Below are positions 18,330-27,023 of a DNA stretch of 64,000 nt, in pieces (the first letter of the stretch is position 1; each line of letters begins with the position of its first letter). The position numbers were made by a program, and so were the translations under genes. The notes under the pieces are model-generated. The model ran no database searches, had not been told where the DNA came from, and was given only the letters and a program-made list of their open reading frames with translations. The DNA comes from Pseudogemmobacter lacusdianii (GTDB taxonomy: Bacteria; Pseudomonadota; Alphaproteobacteria; Rhodobacterales; Rhodobacteraceae), in contig NZ_JAVDBT010000006.1 in the NCBI RefSeq assembly GCF_030848395.1, forward strand, positions 172,617 through 236,616, given 5' to 3'.

Positions 18330-20450
18330 ATGAAGGACAAGATGCAGATGCCCAAGGCCCCGAACTCGGCCCCTCTTCCCCATCCGACGCATGCGCCCTC
18401 GGCGCGGGACGTCAAGGAAAGCTACGCCCGCGGCATGGCCGCCCTGCAGGCCGGCAAACTGGCCGAGGCGTTGGAGATCTTCGGGGCGATCCATGAGGCC
18501 AATCCGCGGATTGCCGAGGTGGAGTTCCAAATTGGGCGGCTCTTCACCGCGCAAGACCGCACCGCGCGGGCTTTGCCGCATGCGGCAGCGGCGGCGACTT
18601 TGGCGCCCGATCAACCGGTGGTTTGGCTGAGCTTTGCCGAAGCGGTGGCGCTGGACGGTGGGGCTGAGCCCCGCAAGGAATTTCTGCGTTTGGTGAATGG
18701 CTCACGCCTGAGCGTGGCGCAAAAGGCCGCTTTGGCGGACCGTTTTGGCGCAGGTTCCAAAGGCACGCTGCCCGCCGGGGGCGCTGCGGTCAAACAGACT
18801 CTGAGCCGGATCACCGCGCTTTTCAACGGCGGCCATTTTGCCGAAGCCGAAGCGGATGCCGCACGGCTGATCGCGGCGCAGCCCGATTGCGCAATGGCGC
18901 ATAGCCTGCGCGGCTCGGCCCTTGCAGCTTTGGGAAAACCGACCGAGGCCCGAAAATCTTGGTATTCGGCCGTGGCCCGCGCGCCAGATCTGGTGCAGGC
19001 CTTGGGGGCTTTGGGGCTTGCGGCGCTGCGCGATGGCACTCCGGCGCAGGCTGTGCGGTGGCTGGACCGCGCCTTGCCTTTGGCGCCGGACCGTGTGGAG
19101 GTGCAGCGCGCGCGCGGTAACGCGTTGACGGCACTGCGCCAATACGAACCGGCTTATGAGGCTTTTGTCGATGTGGCCAAGCTGACCAAGCGCAAGCAGG
19201 CGCTGCCCTTGATGATGCTGGCACAAGCCGCTGCACATCTGGGCCGCGATGAGGAGGCAGAGGCCGCCTATCGCGAGGCCTTGGCCCTGGAGCCTGCGAA
19301 TGCGCAACTTCTTGTTGCTTATGGGCTTTTCTTGCAGGGCTTGGGGCGTTTTGCCGAGGCTGAGGTGCAAATTCTAGCCGCGATCACGGCCGCACCTGAG
19401 ATTGGTGAGAGCTATCGCCTCTATTACGCCTCGCACAAAGCCACGCCCGGTGAGCCGATGCTGGCCGAGATGGAGCGTCGCTTTGCCGATCCAGCAACTT
19501 CCGAGGCGGATCGGCGGGCCTTTGGCTTCGCAATCGCCAAAGCGCTGGAGGATATCAAGGACTACGGCCGGGTCTTTGACCACCTAGATCCCGCCAATGC
19601 TTTGATGCGCAAAGCAAAACCCTATGACATCACCGAGCGTGAGCGCCAAGTGGACGCGCTGATGCAGGCGCTGGACGGCATGGATTGGAGCCAAAAGATC
19701 GAAGGCGCCTCGGATGCCGCGCCGATCTTTGTGACCGGCATGCCGCGCTCGGGCACCACCTTGATCGAGCAGATCATTGCTTCGCATTCGCGGGTAACGG
19801 GGGGCGGGGAGCTGGCGGATAACACCGTCTCGGCGATGCGGTTGATGCCGGTTGCGGGCGGCAAGATCCGCCCTGCCTCGCTGATTCCAGCGACGGATTT
19901 TGTCAGCTTGGGGCAGGATTACGCGGCGATGATGCAGGCGCGCTTCCCCGAGACGCCGCAAATCACCGACAAATCGATTCAAACCTATCTGACCATGGGT
20001 TTGATGAAATTGGCGATGCCGAATGCCAAGTTCATCGTGGTGCGCCGCGATCCGCGCGACACGCTTTTGTCGATTTATAAGAACGTCTTCCCGGAAGGCA
20101 CCCATCTTTACGGCTACGACCAAGTTGACCTTGCGCGCCATTATGCGACCTTCGTGCGGATGATCGATTTCTGGCGCGAACGGGTGCCGGGCTGGTTCCA
20201 TGAGGTGCAATATGAGGCCTTGGTGGACGACCCCGAGGTGCAAAGCCGGGCGCTGATCGCGGCTTGCGGCTTGGATTGGGAGGAGGCTTGCCTGAACTTC
20301 CACGCCAATAAGCGTAAAGTGGAAACGCTGAGTGTGTTCCAAGTGCGCCAGCCGATCTCTAAGGGGTCCGTGAAGGCTTGGGAGCGTTATGGCGACCGGC
20401 TGGCGCCGATGATTGACCGGCTGCGGGCCGATGGGATGATCGAGGATTAA
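18330..20450 (+). CDS. TPR-repeat protein with C-terminal sulfotransferase domain
   Basis: Up to 706 residues. Residues about 30-440 carry multiple tetratricopeptide helices (KESYARGMAALQAGKLAEALEIF; AEAAYREALALEPANAQLL). From about 465 a sulfotransferase domain follows: PIFVTGMPRSGTTLIEQII is the PAPS 5'-phosphosulfate loop and RRDPRDTLLSIYKNVF the 3'-phosphate site. TPR-sulfotransferase fusions are common in Rhodobacterales; the acceptor (protein tyrosine, glycan or metabolite) is unknown. Start choice: ATG at 18330 is longest, but AAGGAC at 18333-18338 points instead to ATG 18342 or 18348. The yggS gene follows after 4 nt. Confidence 0.88.
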   Translation: MKDKMQMPKAPNSAPLPHPTHAPSARDVKESYARGMAALQAGKLAEALEIFGAIHEANPRIAEVEFQIGRLFTAQDRTARALPHAAAAATLAPDQPVVWLSFAEAVALDGGAEPRKEFLRLVNGSRLSVAQKAALADRFGAGSKGTLPAGGAAVKQTLSRITALFNGGHFAEAEADAARLIAAQPDCAMAHSLRGSALAALGKPTEARKSWYSAVARAPDLVQALGALGLAALRDGTPAQAVRWLDRALPLAPDRVEVQRARGNALTALRQYEPAYEAFVDVAKLTKRKQALPLMMLAQAAAHLGRDEEAEAAYREALALEPANAQLLVAYGLFLQGLGRFAEAEVQILAAITAAPEIGESYRLYYASHKATPGEPMLAEMERRFADPATSEADRRAFGFAIAKALEDIKDYGRVFDHLDPANALMRKAKPYDITERERQVDALMQALDGMDWSQKIEGASDAAPIFVTGMPRSGTTLIEQIIASHSRVTGGGELADNTVSAMRLMPVAGGKIRPASLIPATDFVSLGQDYAAMMQARFPETPQITDKSIQTYLTMGLMKLAMPNAKFIVVRRDPRDTLLSIYKNVFPEGTHLYGYDQVDLARHYATFVRMIDFWRERVPGWFHEVQYEALVDDPEVQSRALIAACGLDWEEACLNFHANKRKVETLSVFQVRQPISKGSVKAWERYGDRLAPMIDRLRADGMIED

Positions 20451-20454
20451 GCCT

Positions 20455-21111
20455 ATGTCTTTGCAGGATATTCTGGCACGGGTGCGCGCGGCGGAAGTGG
20501 CGGCAGGGCGCGAGGTAGGCTCGGTGGAGCTGATTGCGGTATCCAAACTGCAACCCTCGGCGCGGGTTGAGGCGGTGCTGGAGGCAGGCCACCGGCTGTT
20601 CGGTGAGAATTATGTGCAGGAATCCTTGGGCAAATGGCCCGGCTGGCGCGAGCGTTTTGCCGGGGTGAAGGTTCATATGATTGGGCCTTTGCAGACCAAT
20701 AAGGCCAAGCAAGCCGTTGAAACCTTTGACGCTATTCACAGCGTTGATCGGCCATCTTTGGCGGAGAAGCTGGCGCGGATGGCCGAGCAGCGGGGCGTCT
20801 CGCCCGAGGTTTTCGTGCAGGTGAACACCGGGGCCGAGCCGCAAAAGGCAGGGGTTTTGCCCGAGCAGACCGATGAGTTTGTCAGCGCGTGTCGGATGAT
20901 GGGCCTGCCCGTTGCGGGGCTGATGTGCATCCCGCCGGATGGCGAGGACTCCGCCCCGCATTTCGCCATGTTGCGCGATATGGCCCAGCGGAACGGGCTT
21001 TCGGGCCTGTCGATGGGGATGAGCAGCGATTTTGAGGCCGCGATTGCGCATGGCGCGACGCATATCCGCGTCGGCTCGGCGATCTTTGGTGATCGCGCGG
21101 TGAAGGCTTAA
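20455..21111 (+). CDS. YggS/PROSC-family pyridoxal-phosphate homeostasis protein
   Basis: A 218-residue single-domain PLP protein of alanine-racemase-like fold. The lysine that binds PLP is in LIAVSKLQP near residue 30. FGENYVQE, HMIGPLQTNKAK and LSMGMSSDFEAAIAHGATHIRVGSAIFG are the hallmark segments. YggS proteins keep free PLP in balance and affect amino-acid metabolism; they have no catalytic turnover known. It lies 4 nt behind the sulfotransferase gene and its stop overlaps the converging transpeptidase gene by 4 nt. Confidence 0.93.
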   Translation: MSLQDILARVRAAEVAAGREVGSVELIAVSKLQPSARVEAVLEAGHRLFGENYVQESLGKWPGWRERFAGVKVHMIGPLQTNKAKQAVETFDAIHSVDRPSLAEKLARMAEQRGVSPEVFVQVNTGAEPQKAGVLPEQTDEFVSACRMMGLPVAGLMCIPPDGEDSAPHFAMLRDMAQRNGLSGLSMGMSSDFEAAIAHGATHIRVGSAIFGDRAVKA

Positions 21112-21656
21112 GCCAAATCGCGGCGCGCTTTTCTTGCGCCGCGTCCGGCGAGGGTTTCGGGCACGATCAACCTTGTGCCCGGGACAATCCTTTGTGCCAC
21201 CCACAAAAGATGCGAGCGTGAAAGCGCGATGCAGCCTGCAGTCGGCACGCGGGCGGCGCGCCATTCGTGGATGAAGATCGCCGAGCCGCGTCCCGGATGG
21301 GCCAGCGGCCAGTTCCAATCGGTGACCAGCACCAGATCATAAAGCGGATCGGGACGGCGCAACGCCTCATGCGAGTAGCCATGCGGGGCGGTGACATGTT
21401 GATTGTAATCAGGGTCTTCCACGTCATCTGACCACAGATCGCGCGGCCCGATGCGGGTGAGCCAAGCAGGCACCGCCGAGGCGGGCAGCCGATCGGGACG
21501 GAAGAAACCACCGACAATCTCATGCAGCCCGGCAGGGGTGCCGCCATCGCCTTCGACCTTATGTGCGACCACACCGCCGCGCCCGATGGAACAGGGCAGA
21601 ACCCGGCCCGCAAAACGCAGGCCCATAGGGGTGAGGACGAGATCGGCAGGAGTCAT
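21108..21656 (-). CDS. L,D-transpeptidase (YkuD) family protein
   Basis: A 182-residue protein with the catalytic YkuD pattern HEWRAARVPTAGCIALSR, giving His near 137 and Cys near 148. N-terminal strands (LVLTPMGLRFAGRVLPCSIGRGGVVAHKVEGDGGTP) include the usual GxxGV-KxEGDGxTP segment. Enzymes of this type form 3-3 crosslinks in peptidoglycan or attach lipoprotein, but this short subfamily has no clear signal peptide here, so its location is uncertain. It lies 60 nt downstream of ribA on the same strand. Confidence 0.85.
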   Translation of the reverse strand: MTPADLVLTPMGLRFAGRVLPCSIGRGGVVAHKVEGDGGTPAGLHEIVGGFFRPDRLPASAVPAWLTRIGPRDLWSDDVEDPDYNQHVTAPHGYSHEALRRPDPLYDLVLVTDWNWPLAHPGRGSAIFIHEWRAARVPTAGCIALSRSHLLWVAQRIVPGTRLIVPETLAGRGARKARRDLA

Positions 21657-21716
21657 CGGGAATTCCAGAGCGGCGTTGGCGCTATTTGGGTGGCAAGCAC
21701 AGCAGCTTGCAAGGCT

Positions 21717-22805
21717 TTACATCAAATGCCCAGATTTCGCAGCTTTGGTCGCAAGATAGGCGGCATTCTCAGCGTTTTTGCCAACTTGCAGCGGCACACG
21801 CTCGGTCACGGTCAGGCCGCAGCCTTGCAGCATCGCGACTTTGCGCGGGTTGTTGGTGAGGAGCTTCACTTGCGAGAACCCCAGTTTCGCAAGGATCGCG
21901 GCGCCGATGCGGAAGTCGCGCTCATCGTCTTCAAACCCGAGGCGGTGATTGGCCTCGACCGTGTCAAAGCCTTGATCCTGCAAGGAATAAGCGCGCATCT
22001 TATTGGCCAGACCAATGCCGCGCCCCTCTTGGTTCAGATAGAGCAGCACGCCTGCGCCCTCGGCCCCCATTTGGGCCAAAGCGGCATGGAGCTGCGGGCC
22101 GCAATCGCATTTAAGACTGCCAAGCACATCGCCAGTGAAGCAGGCTGAATGCAGACGCGCGAGCACGGGCTTGGCGCGGTCGGGCTGGCCAACCTCGATC
22201 GCGTAATGCTCATCGCCGCCATCTTCGGGGCGGAAGATATGCAGACGCCCTGCCCCAGCGGCAGCCATCGGCAGGCGGGCGGCGACGACCTCGTCCAAGG
22301 GTGAGAGGCGGGCAAGCTCTTCAGAGATTTCATCCAAGCGCAGGAAGGTCAGGTCATGCTGGGCGGCAAAAGCCAAGGGATCGGCGATTTGCACCAGAAG
22401 CGCTGCGGGCAAAAGCCGCGCTGATTTGGCCAGCAGAAGGGCGGCGCGGTGCAGATCGGCCGAGCCTTCCCGCATGGCACGGAGCGGGCCTTTCAGCGGC
22501 ACACGCAGATCATCGACCGGATCGGCGAGAGCGGTGAGCCAGTCCAGAGCCGCCGTCTCGGGCAGAGCGAGGCGCAAAAGATCGCCGTCATAGGCGGCCA
22601 TTTTTAGCGTCGCGGCGCGGCGGGCGGTGAGCGCCAACTCGGGCGCACCAAAGCCGCGCAAGGCGGTGAGCCGGTCGCTGTCCAGCGCCTCGACCGCGAC
22701 GGCCAGCGCCGCCGCGCCGCCACCGGCAAGCACAACAGGCACGCCCATGCGCAGATCGCCCCGCGCGCGGGTCAGACGTTCGATGCTGGTAGGACCAAGT
22801 GTCAT
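21717..22805 (-). CDS. ribA: GTP cyclohydrolase II with degenerate N-terminal domain
   Basis: A 362-residue protein. The C-terminal half (about 165-362) is GTP cyclohydrolase II: zinc ligands [14 protein letters not shown] near 226-239 and the catalytic [34 protein letters not shown]. It opens GTP to start riboflavin synthesis. The first ~160 residues lack the DHBP-synthase active-site motifs; a divergent RibB-like or unrelated domain is typical of alphaproteobacterial RibA proteins. It is divergent from the response-regulator gene across a 219-bp gap. Confidence 0.92.
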   Translation of the reverse strand: MTLGPTSIERLTRARGDLRMGVPVVLAGGGAAALAVAVEALDSDRLTALRGFGAPELALTARRAATLKMAAYDGDLLRLALPETAALDWLTALADPVDDLRVPLKGPLRAMREGSADLHRAALLLAKSARLLPAALLVQIADPLAFAAQHDLTFLRLDEISEELARLSPLDEVVAARLPMAAAGAGRLHIFRPEDGGDEHYAIEVGQPDRAKPVLARLHSACFTGDVLGSLKCDCGPQLHAALAQMGAEGAGVLLYLNQEGRGIGLANKMRAYSLQDQGFDTVEANHRLGFEDDERDFRIGAAILAKLGFSQVKLLTNNPRKVAMLQGCGLTVTERVPLQVGKNAENAAYLATKAAKSGHLM

Positions 22806-23024
22806 GCCGCCATGTTTAGGCCTAAGGGCCGCAAACCGAAAGGCTTTGCGCAGGAAATTCCTGTCGCAAAGCCGGGCTTAACAACGACATGGACACAGTT
22901 TCAGGTGACAATTTTGAAACATACCCCCGTCCTACGACACGAGGGCGTGAGAAACTTGTCGCAATACTTGCCGGAACCGCGAGGGCCTCGCATGTCTTAT
23001 CCAAGACCGAAAAAGGAGACCAAA

Positions 23025-23711
23025 ATGGCCCAACTTCGCAAGATCCTGCTTGTGGACGACGATGATGACCTGCGTGAGGCTTTGTCCGAACAGCTGGTGA
23101 TGACGGAAGATTTCGATGTCTTCGAGGCCAGCTCGGGCGCCGATGGCATGGAGAAGGCCAAGGCGGCGATCTATGATCTGGTGATCTTGGATGTGGGTCT
23201 GCCCGATACGGATGGGCGCGAGCTGTGCCGCCGGATGCGCAAACAGGGGGTGAAATGCCCGATCCTGATGCTGACCGGGCATGATTCGGATGCCGATACG
23301 ATTCTGGGGCTGGATGCTGGCGCCAATGATTATGTGACCAAGCCGTTCAAATTCCCGGTGCTTCTGGCCCGCATTCGCGCGCAATTGCGCACGCATGAAC
23401 AGTCGGAAGACGCGATCTTCCAACTGGGGCCTTACACGTTCAAGCCCGCGCAAAAGCTGTTGATCGATGAGAAGGACAAGAAGGTCCGGCTCACCGAGAA
23501 AGAGACCAACATCTTGAAATTCCTGTATCGCGCGCAGTCGAGCGTGGTGCCGCGCGATGTGCTGTTGCATGAGGTTTGGGGCTATAATGCCGGGGTCACC
23601 ACCCACACCCTTGAGACGCATATCTACCGTCTGCGGCAAAAGATTGAGCCCGATCCCTCGAATGCGCGGCTTTTGGTGACCGAGAGCGGCGGCTATCGGC
23701 TGGTGGCGTGA
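23025..23711 (+). CDS. OmpR-family response regulator
   Basis: A 228-residue regulator. The ATG at 23025 follows AAGGAG and gives the standard start (RKILLVDDDDDLREAL). The receiver domain has the acidic triad with phosphorylation Asp56 (VILDVGLPDTDG) and Lys in YVTKPF. The winged-helix DNA-binding domain (about 130-228) contains LTEKETNILKFLYRAQ and THTLETHIYRLRQKIEPDP. No sensor kinase is adjacent, so it is an orphan. The 219-bp gap upstream holds a GCGAG-ggc-CTCGC hairpin at 22979-22991 in the leader. Confidence 0.92.
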   Translation: MAQLRKILLVDDDDDLREALSEQLVMTEDFDVFEASSGADGMEKAKAAIYDLVILDVGLPDTDGRELCRRMRKQGVKCPILMLTGHDSDADTILGLDAGANDYVTKPFKFPVLLARIRAQLRTHEQSEDAIFQLGPYTFKPAQKLLIDEKDKKVRLTEKETNILKFLYRAQSSVVPRDVLLHEVWGYNAGVTTHTLETHIYRLRQKIEPDPSNARLLVTESGGYRLVA

Positions 23712-23789
23712 TCTCCGCATTTTCGCCTGAATTGGCGGATATAAGGTTCAGGAGAAATTAACCTTTACGCCTTAGACCTTAGCTTTGAT

Positions 23790-23869
23790 GCGTCCCCTTG
23801 TTCTGTCGGGGTTATGACAGGACATCCTCCCTGTTGGACTGGCCGGGCCTTCGTGCCCGGCCTTTTTTT
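23790..23869 (+). ncRNA. Candidate small RNA 1 with CCUCC-loop hairpin and terminator
   Basis: ACAGG/CCTGT (23817-23821/23830-23834) presents ACATCCTC in its loop, a sequence complementary to Shine-Dalgarno sites. An alternative pairing, CTGTC/GACAG (23803-23807/23816-23820), excludes it. A strong terminator follows: GGCCGGGC/GCCCGGCC (23841-23848/23855-23862) then seven T. The 14-mer CCTCCCTGTTGGAC (23826-23839) recurs in the unit downstream. This resembles the 'cuckoo' or CcsR-type sRNAs of alphaproteobacteria. The 5' end is a guess, and the RNA could also be processed from the regulator mRNA. Confidence 0.6.
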
Positions 23870-23959
23870 GGCTCAGAATGAGCTTGCGGCGGGGATAGTG
23901 ACCTCAAAACCATCCTTTCGAGATAAATGCGCTGGTTTGGTGATTGGCGCGGACGGATC

Positions 23960-24031
23960 GCGGCGCGCCTGTGTTAGCCTTAACAGACCTCCCTGTTGGA
24001 CCTTAGCCCGGCTTGGTCCGGGCTGCTTTTT
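23960..24031 (+). ncRNA. Candidate small RNA 2, tandem paralogue of the unit upstream
   Basis: AACAG/CTGTT (23982-23986/23993-23997) closes the loop ACCTCC, a perfect anti-Shine-Dalgarno sequence. A competing stem TGTTA/TAACA (23972-23976/23981-23985) lies 5'. The shared 14-mer is at 23988-24001. The terminator is AGCCCGG/CCGGGCT (24005-24011/24018-24024) then GC and five T. Together with unit 1 it fills most of the 423-bp gap between the regulator gene and xth. The 5' end is uncertain. Confidence 0.6.
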
Positions 24032-24072
24032 GTCCGGTTGCAGCCATCCGCTGCCCCCCCTATCTTCGCGCC

Positions 24073-24122
24073 CGAAGACAAGGCTCTCCGATCAGGCTCT
24101 GCTGTCTTCGTGACCGAAGACA
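24073..24122 (+). promoter_or_regulatory. Alternating 8-mer repeats in the xth leader (possible alternative hairpins)
   Basis: CGAAGACA at 24073-24080, its complement TGTCTTCG at 24103-24110 and CGAAGACA again at 24115-24122. The middle copy can pair with either flank. The second option is a perfect 8-bp stem with loop TGAC that ends at the AAAGGA ribosome-binding site of xth, so pairing choice could change translation. Structural inference only. Confidence 0.4.
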
Positions 24123-24134
24123 AAGGATGCTCAG

Positions 24135-24923
24135 ATGGCCTTCACCCTTGCGACTTGGAACATCAATTCGGTCCGACTGCGTGAGGGATTGGTGGCGAAG
24201 CTGATGGCTGACGAAGGCCCGGATGTGCTGTGCTTGCAGGAGTGCAAAAGCCCGGTTGAGAAGATCCCGGTCGAGCAATTCCAAGCGCTTGGCTACCGCT
24301 GGATGGTGGCGCGGGGGCAGAAAGGCTACAACGGCGTGGCGATCCTGTCGAAACTGCCCTTGGAGGATGCCGGGGATCGCGACTATGCCAAGATGGGCCA
24401 TGCGCGGCATGTGGCGGCGCGGCTGGAAAATGGCGTGGTAATCCACAATTGCTATGTGCCGGCGGGCGGCGACATTCCGGACCGCGAGGTGAATGTGAAA
24501 TTCGGCCAGAAGCTGGATTTCCTGACCGATATGCGGGATGCGTTTTTGGCCGATAACCCGCAAAAATCCATTCTGGTGGGCGATTTGAACATCGCCCCGC
24601 GCGAGGATGATGTTTGGAACCACAAGGCGCTGTTGAAGATCGTCAGCCACACCCCGATTGAGGTGGCGCATCTGGCCGAGGCGCAAGAGGCGGGCAAATG
24701 GGTCGATGTGACCCGGCAGGATATCCCCGAGGGGCGGCTTTACAGCTGGTGGAGCTATCGTTCGCCCGATTGGGATGCGGCGGATAAGGGGCGGCGGCTC
24801 GATCATATCTGGGCCACGCCGGATATCTCGAACGCGGCGCATGGCAGCCGGATCTTGCGGCCGGTGCGGGGCTGGGAGCAGCCTTCCGACCATGTGCCGG
24901 TCTTCGCGACCTTTGATCTTTAA
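24135..24923 (+). CDS. xth: Exodeoxyribonuclease III family AP endonuclease
   Basis: A 262-residue member of the exonuclease III / AP-endonuclease family. ATWNINSVRLR starts the fold, CLQECK contains the metal-binding Glu, NCYVPAG, SILVGDLNIAPREDDVWN carries the Asp/Asn pair, RLDHIWA and PSDHVPVFATFDL give the last catalytic Asp-His. It repairs abasic and 3'-blocked DNA ends. ATG at 24135 follows AAAGGA. The gene is preceded by the two sRNA-like units and followed by a terminator, so it is probably monocistronic. Confidence 0.95.
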   Translation: MAFTLATWNINSVRLREGLVAKLMADEGPDVLCLQECKSPVEKIPVEQFQALGYRWMVARGQKGYNGVAILSKLPLEDAGDRDYAKMGHARHVAARLENGVVIHNCYVPAGGDIPDREVNVKFGQKLDFLTDMRDAFLADNPQKSILVGDLNIAPREDDVWNHKALLKIVSHTPIEVAHLAEAQEAGKWVDVTRQDIPEGRLYSWWSYRSPDWDAADKGRRLDHIWATPDISNAAHGSRILRPVRGWEQPSDHVPVFATFDL

Positions 24924-24939
24924 GAGAAAAACGATGAGC

Positions 24940-24961
24940 GGGTGGCTGGGCCACCCCTTTT
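24940..24961 (+). terminator. Terminator between xth and tlpA-like genes
   Basis: GGGTGGC (24940-24946) pairs with GCCACCC (24950-24956), loop TGG, then TTTT at 24958-24961. It lies between convergent genes and has a T-run on the minus side too. Confidence 0.75.
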
Positions 24962-24971
24962 GCTTTGCGGC

Positions 24972-25520
24972 TTAGCTGCCCGCTTGCAACGCCTTTAGCA
25001 GGGCCTGCGCCTCGGGGCTGTCCCATTCAGCATCGCCGATCAGCCGCCCAACCTCACGCCCCTCGGGGTCGAGGATCAGCGTCACCGGCAAGGCCGCGAC
25101 GCCAAGCTGGCGGGCCAACGTGCTTTTAGGATCGCGCAGCACGGTGAGGTTTTCGATGGCGGCTTCCTCCCAGAAGCGGGTGACCGCCTCGGTCGGGTTG
25201 CGGCCCGTGGCGACCGGCAGCACGGCAATCTCGGGCATCGCGGCTTGCAGGCGGTCAAGCGCGGGCATCTCATGGCGGCAGGGCGCGCACCAAGTGGCCC
25301 AGAAGTTCAGCACCACCCATTTGCCTTGATAATCGCCCAAGCTGGCGGGGGCGTCCTCCATCGTCAGCAGCTCAACCTGCGGCAAAGCCTCGGCGCCGGG
25401 ATCGGCCAAAGTCAGCTTGGACATCTCGCCGGTCAAAAGGCCTGTGACATCCTGCGCTGCCGCCGGGTTTGCACAGAGCCAAAGGCCCGTATAAAGAACC
25501 GCAAGCATAGTCCGCATCAT
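24972..25520 (-). CDS. TlpA-family periplasmic thiol:disulfide oxidoreductase
   Basis: A 182-residue thioredoxin-fold protein. The start at the double ATG (25515-25520) has GAAGGTG upstream and yields a clear signal peptide ([19 protein letters not shown]). The redox motif WCAPC has cysteines near 78 and 81, followed by the cis-Pro region [10 protein letters not shown]. Such proteins reduce periplasmic disulfides, for example in cytochrome c maturation. Its start lies only 25 nt from the divergent argH start, so promoters of each must overlap the other's leader or coding start. An upstream-extended frame exists but overlaps argH and lacks a signal peptide. Confidence 0.88.
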   Translation of the reverse strand: MMRTMLAVLYTGLWLCANPAAAQDVTGLLTGEMSKLTLADPGAEALPQVELLTMEDAPASLGDYQGKWVVLNFWATWCAPCRHEMPALDRLQAAMPEIAVLPVATGRNPTEAVTRFWEEAAIENLTVLRDPKSTLARQLGVAALPVTLILDPEGREVGRLIGDAEWDSPEAQALLKALQAGS

Positions 25521-25545
25521 CCGCACCTTCCCGAAGGCCAATTCC

Positions 25546-26949
25546 ATGACCGCTTCTGACAAGACCAAAGCCGCCAACCAGATGTGGGGCGGGCGTTTCG
25601 CCGAAGGCCCGGACGCGATCATGCAGGCGATTAACGCCTCGATCGGGTTCGACAAGCGGCTCTACGCGCAGGACATTGCCGGCTCGCGGGCCCATGCCGC
25701 CATGTTGGCCGCCACAGGCATCCTGAGTGATAAAGATGCGGCCGCGATCGGGGAAGGCCTGCTCACGGTCTTGTCAGAGATTGAAACCGGCGCGTTTCAG
25801 TTCAAGGTCGAGCTGGAGGATATCCACCTGAACGTGGAATCGCGGCTGACCGAGATCGTGGGTGAGCCGGGCAAGCGGCTGCACACGGCGCGCTCGCGCA
25901 ATGACCAAGTGGCTTTGGACTTCCGGCTTTGGGTGCGCGATCAATCTGATGCGGCGATTGAGGGGCTGTCGGGCCTGATGCGCGCCTTTGTGGCGCAGGC
26001 CGAAGCCGGGGCCGATTGGGTGATGCCGGGCTTCACCCATTTGCAAACCGCGCAGCCGGTGACTTGGGGCCATCACATGATGGCCTATGTCGAGATGTTC
26101 GCCCGCGACCGCTCGCGCTTTGAAGATGCGCGGCGGCGGATGAATGAATGCCCCTTGGGCGCTGCGGCTTTGGCGGGCACGGGTTTCCCGATTGACCGGC
26201 ATATGACGGCCTCGGCGCTGGCGTTTGATCGCCCGACGGCCAACAGCCTTGATTCCGTCTCGGACCGCGATTTCGCGTTGGAGTTCCTTGCGGCGGCCTC
26301 GATCTGCGCGATGCACCTGAGCCGCTTTGCCGAAGAGCTGGTGATCTGGTCCTCGGCCCAGTTCCGTTTCGTGCGGCTGTCGGACAAATGGACGACGGGC
26401 TCGTCGATCATGCCGCAGAAGAAGAACCCCGATGCGGCCGAGCTACTGCGCGCCAAGCTGGGCCGGATCCTTGGCGCGACCGTGGCGCTTTTCACCGTGA
26501 TGAAGGGTCTGCCGCTGACCTATTCCAAGGATATGCAGGAAGACAAAGAGCAGGTCTTTGATGCCGCCGACAGCCTGATGCTGGGTCTGGCGGCGATGAC
26601 CGGCATGGTCGGCGATATGAACGCCAACCGCGAAGTGCTGAAGACCGCCGCTGCGAGTGGCTTCTCGACCGCCACCGATCTGGCCGATTGGCTGGTGCGC
26701 CGCCTTGATCTGCCGTTCCGTGAGGCGCATCACGTCACCGGCACTTTGGTGGCGATGGCGGAAAAGAAGGGCTGCGATCTGCCCGATCTGTCGCTGGCCG
26801 AGATGAACGAGGTGCATGCCGGCATCACAGACGAGATCTATTCGGTGCTGGGGGTCGAGAATTCGATCCGCTCGCGGATGTCCTATGGCGGCACCGCGCC
26901 GGATCAGGTCCGCGCGCAGGTGGCGCGTTGGAGCGAAGCGCTGAAATGA
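25546..26949 (+). CDS. argH: Argininosuccinate lyase
   Basis: A 467-residue enzyme of the fumarase/aspartase superfamily that splits argininosuccinate into arginine and fumarate. [11 protein letters not shown] is the N-terminal hallmark, [17 protein letters not shown] and [17 protein letters not shown] region ([16 protein letters not shown]) lie in the core, and the mobile catalytic loop signature [12 protein letters not shown] is near residue 285. Length is normal. It is followed by the LptM-like gene and lysA, a conserved alphaproteobacterial order. Confidence 0.97.
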   Translation: MTASDKTKAANQMWGGRFAEGPDAIMQAINASIGFDKRLYAQDIAGSRAHAAMLAATGILSDKDAAAIGEGLLTVLSEIETGAFQFKVELEDIHLNVESRLTEIVGEPGKRLHTARSRNDQVALDFRLWVRDQSDAAIEGLSGLMRAFVAQAEAGADWVMPGFTHLQTAQPVTWGHHMMAYVEMFARDRSRFEDARRRMNECPLGAAALAGTGFPIDRHMTASALAFDRPTANSLDSVSDRDFALEFLAAASICAMHLSRFAEELVIWSSAQFRFVRLSDKWTTGSSIMPQKKNPDAAELLRAKLGRILGATVALFTVMKGLPLTYSKDMQEDKEQVFDAADSLMLGLAAMTGMVGDMNANREVLKTAAASGFSTATDLADWLVRRLDLPFREAHHVTGTLVAMAEKKGCDLPDLSLAEMNEVHAGITDEIYSVLGVENSIRSRMSYGGTAPDQVRAQVARWSEALK

Positions 26950-26956
26950 CAAACGG

Positions 26957-26977
26957 GCGGGCAGGCCCCCTGCCCGC
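26957..26977 (+). terminator. Weak hairpin after argH
   Basis: GCGGGCAG (26957-26964) pairs with CTGCCCGC (26970-26977) around GCCCC, 8 nt after the argH stop. Only two T follow, so it may attenuate or stabilise the mRNA rather than fully terminate. Confidence 0.45.
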
Positions 26978-27023
26978 TTGACGCCCCCTCAAGGCTGCCT
27001 TCTGGACCATAAGGATCTTTCGA

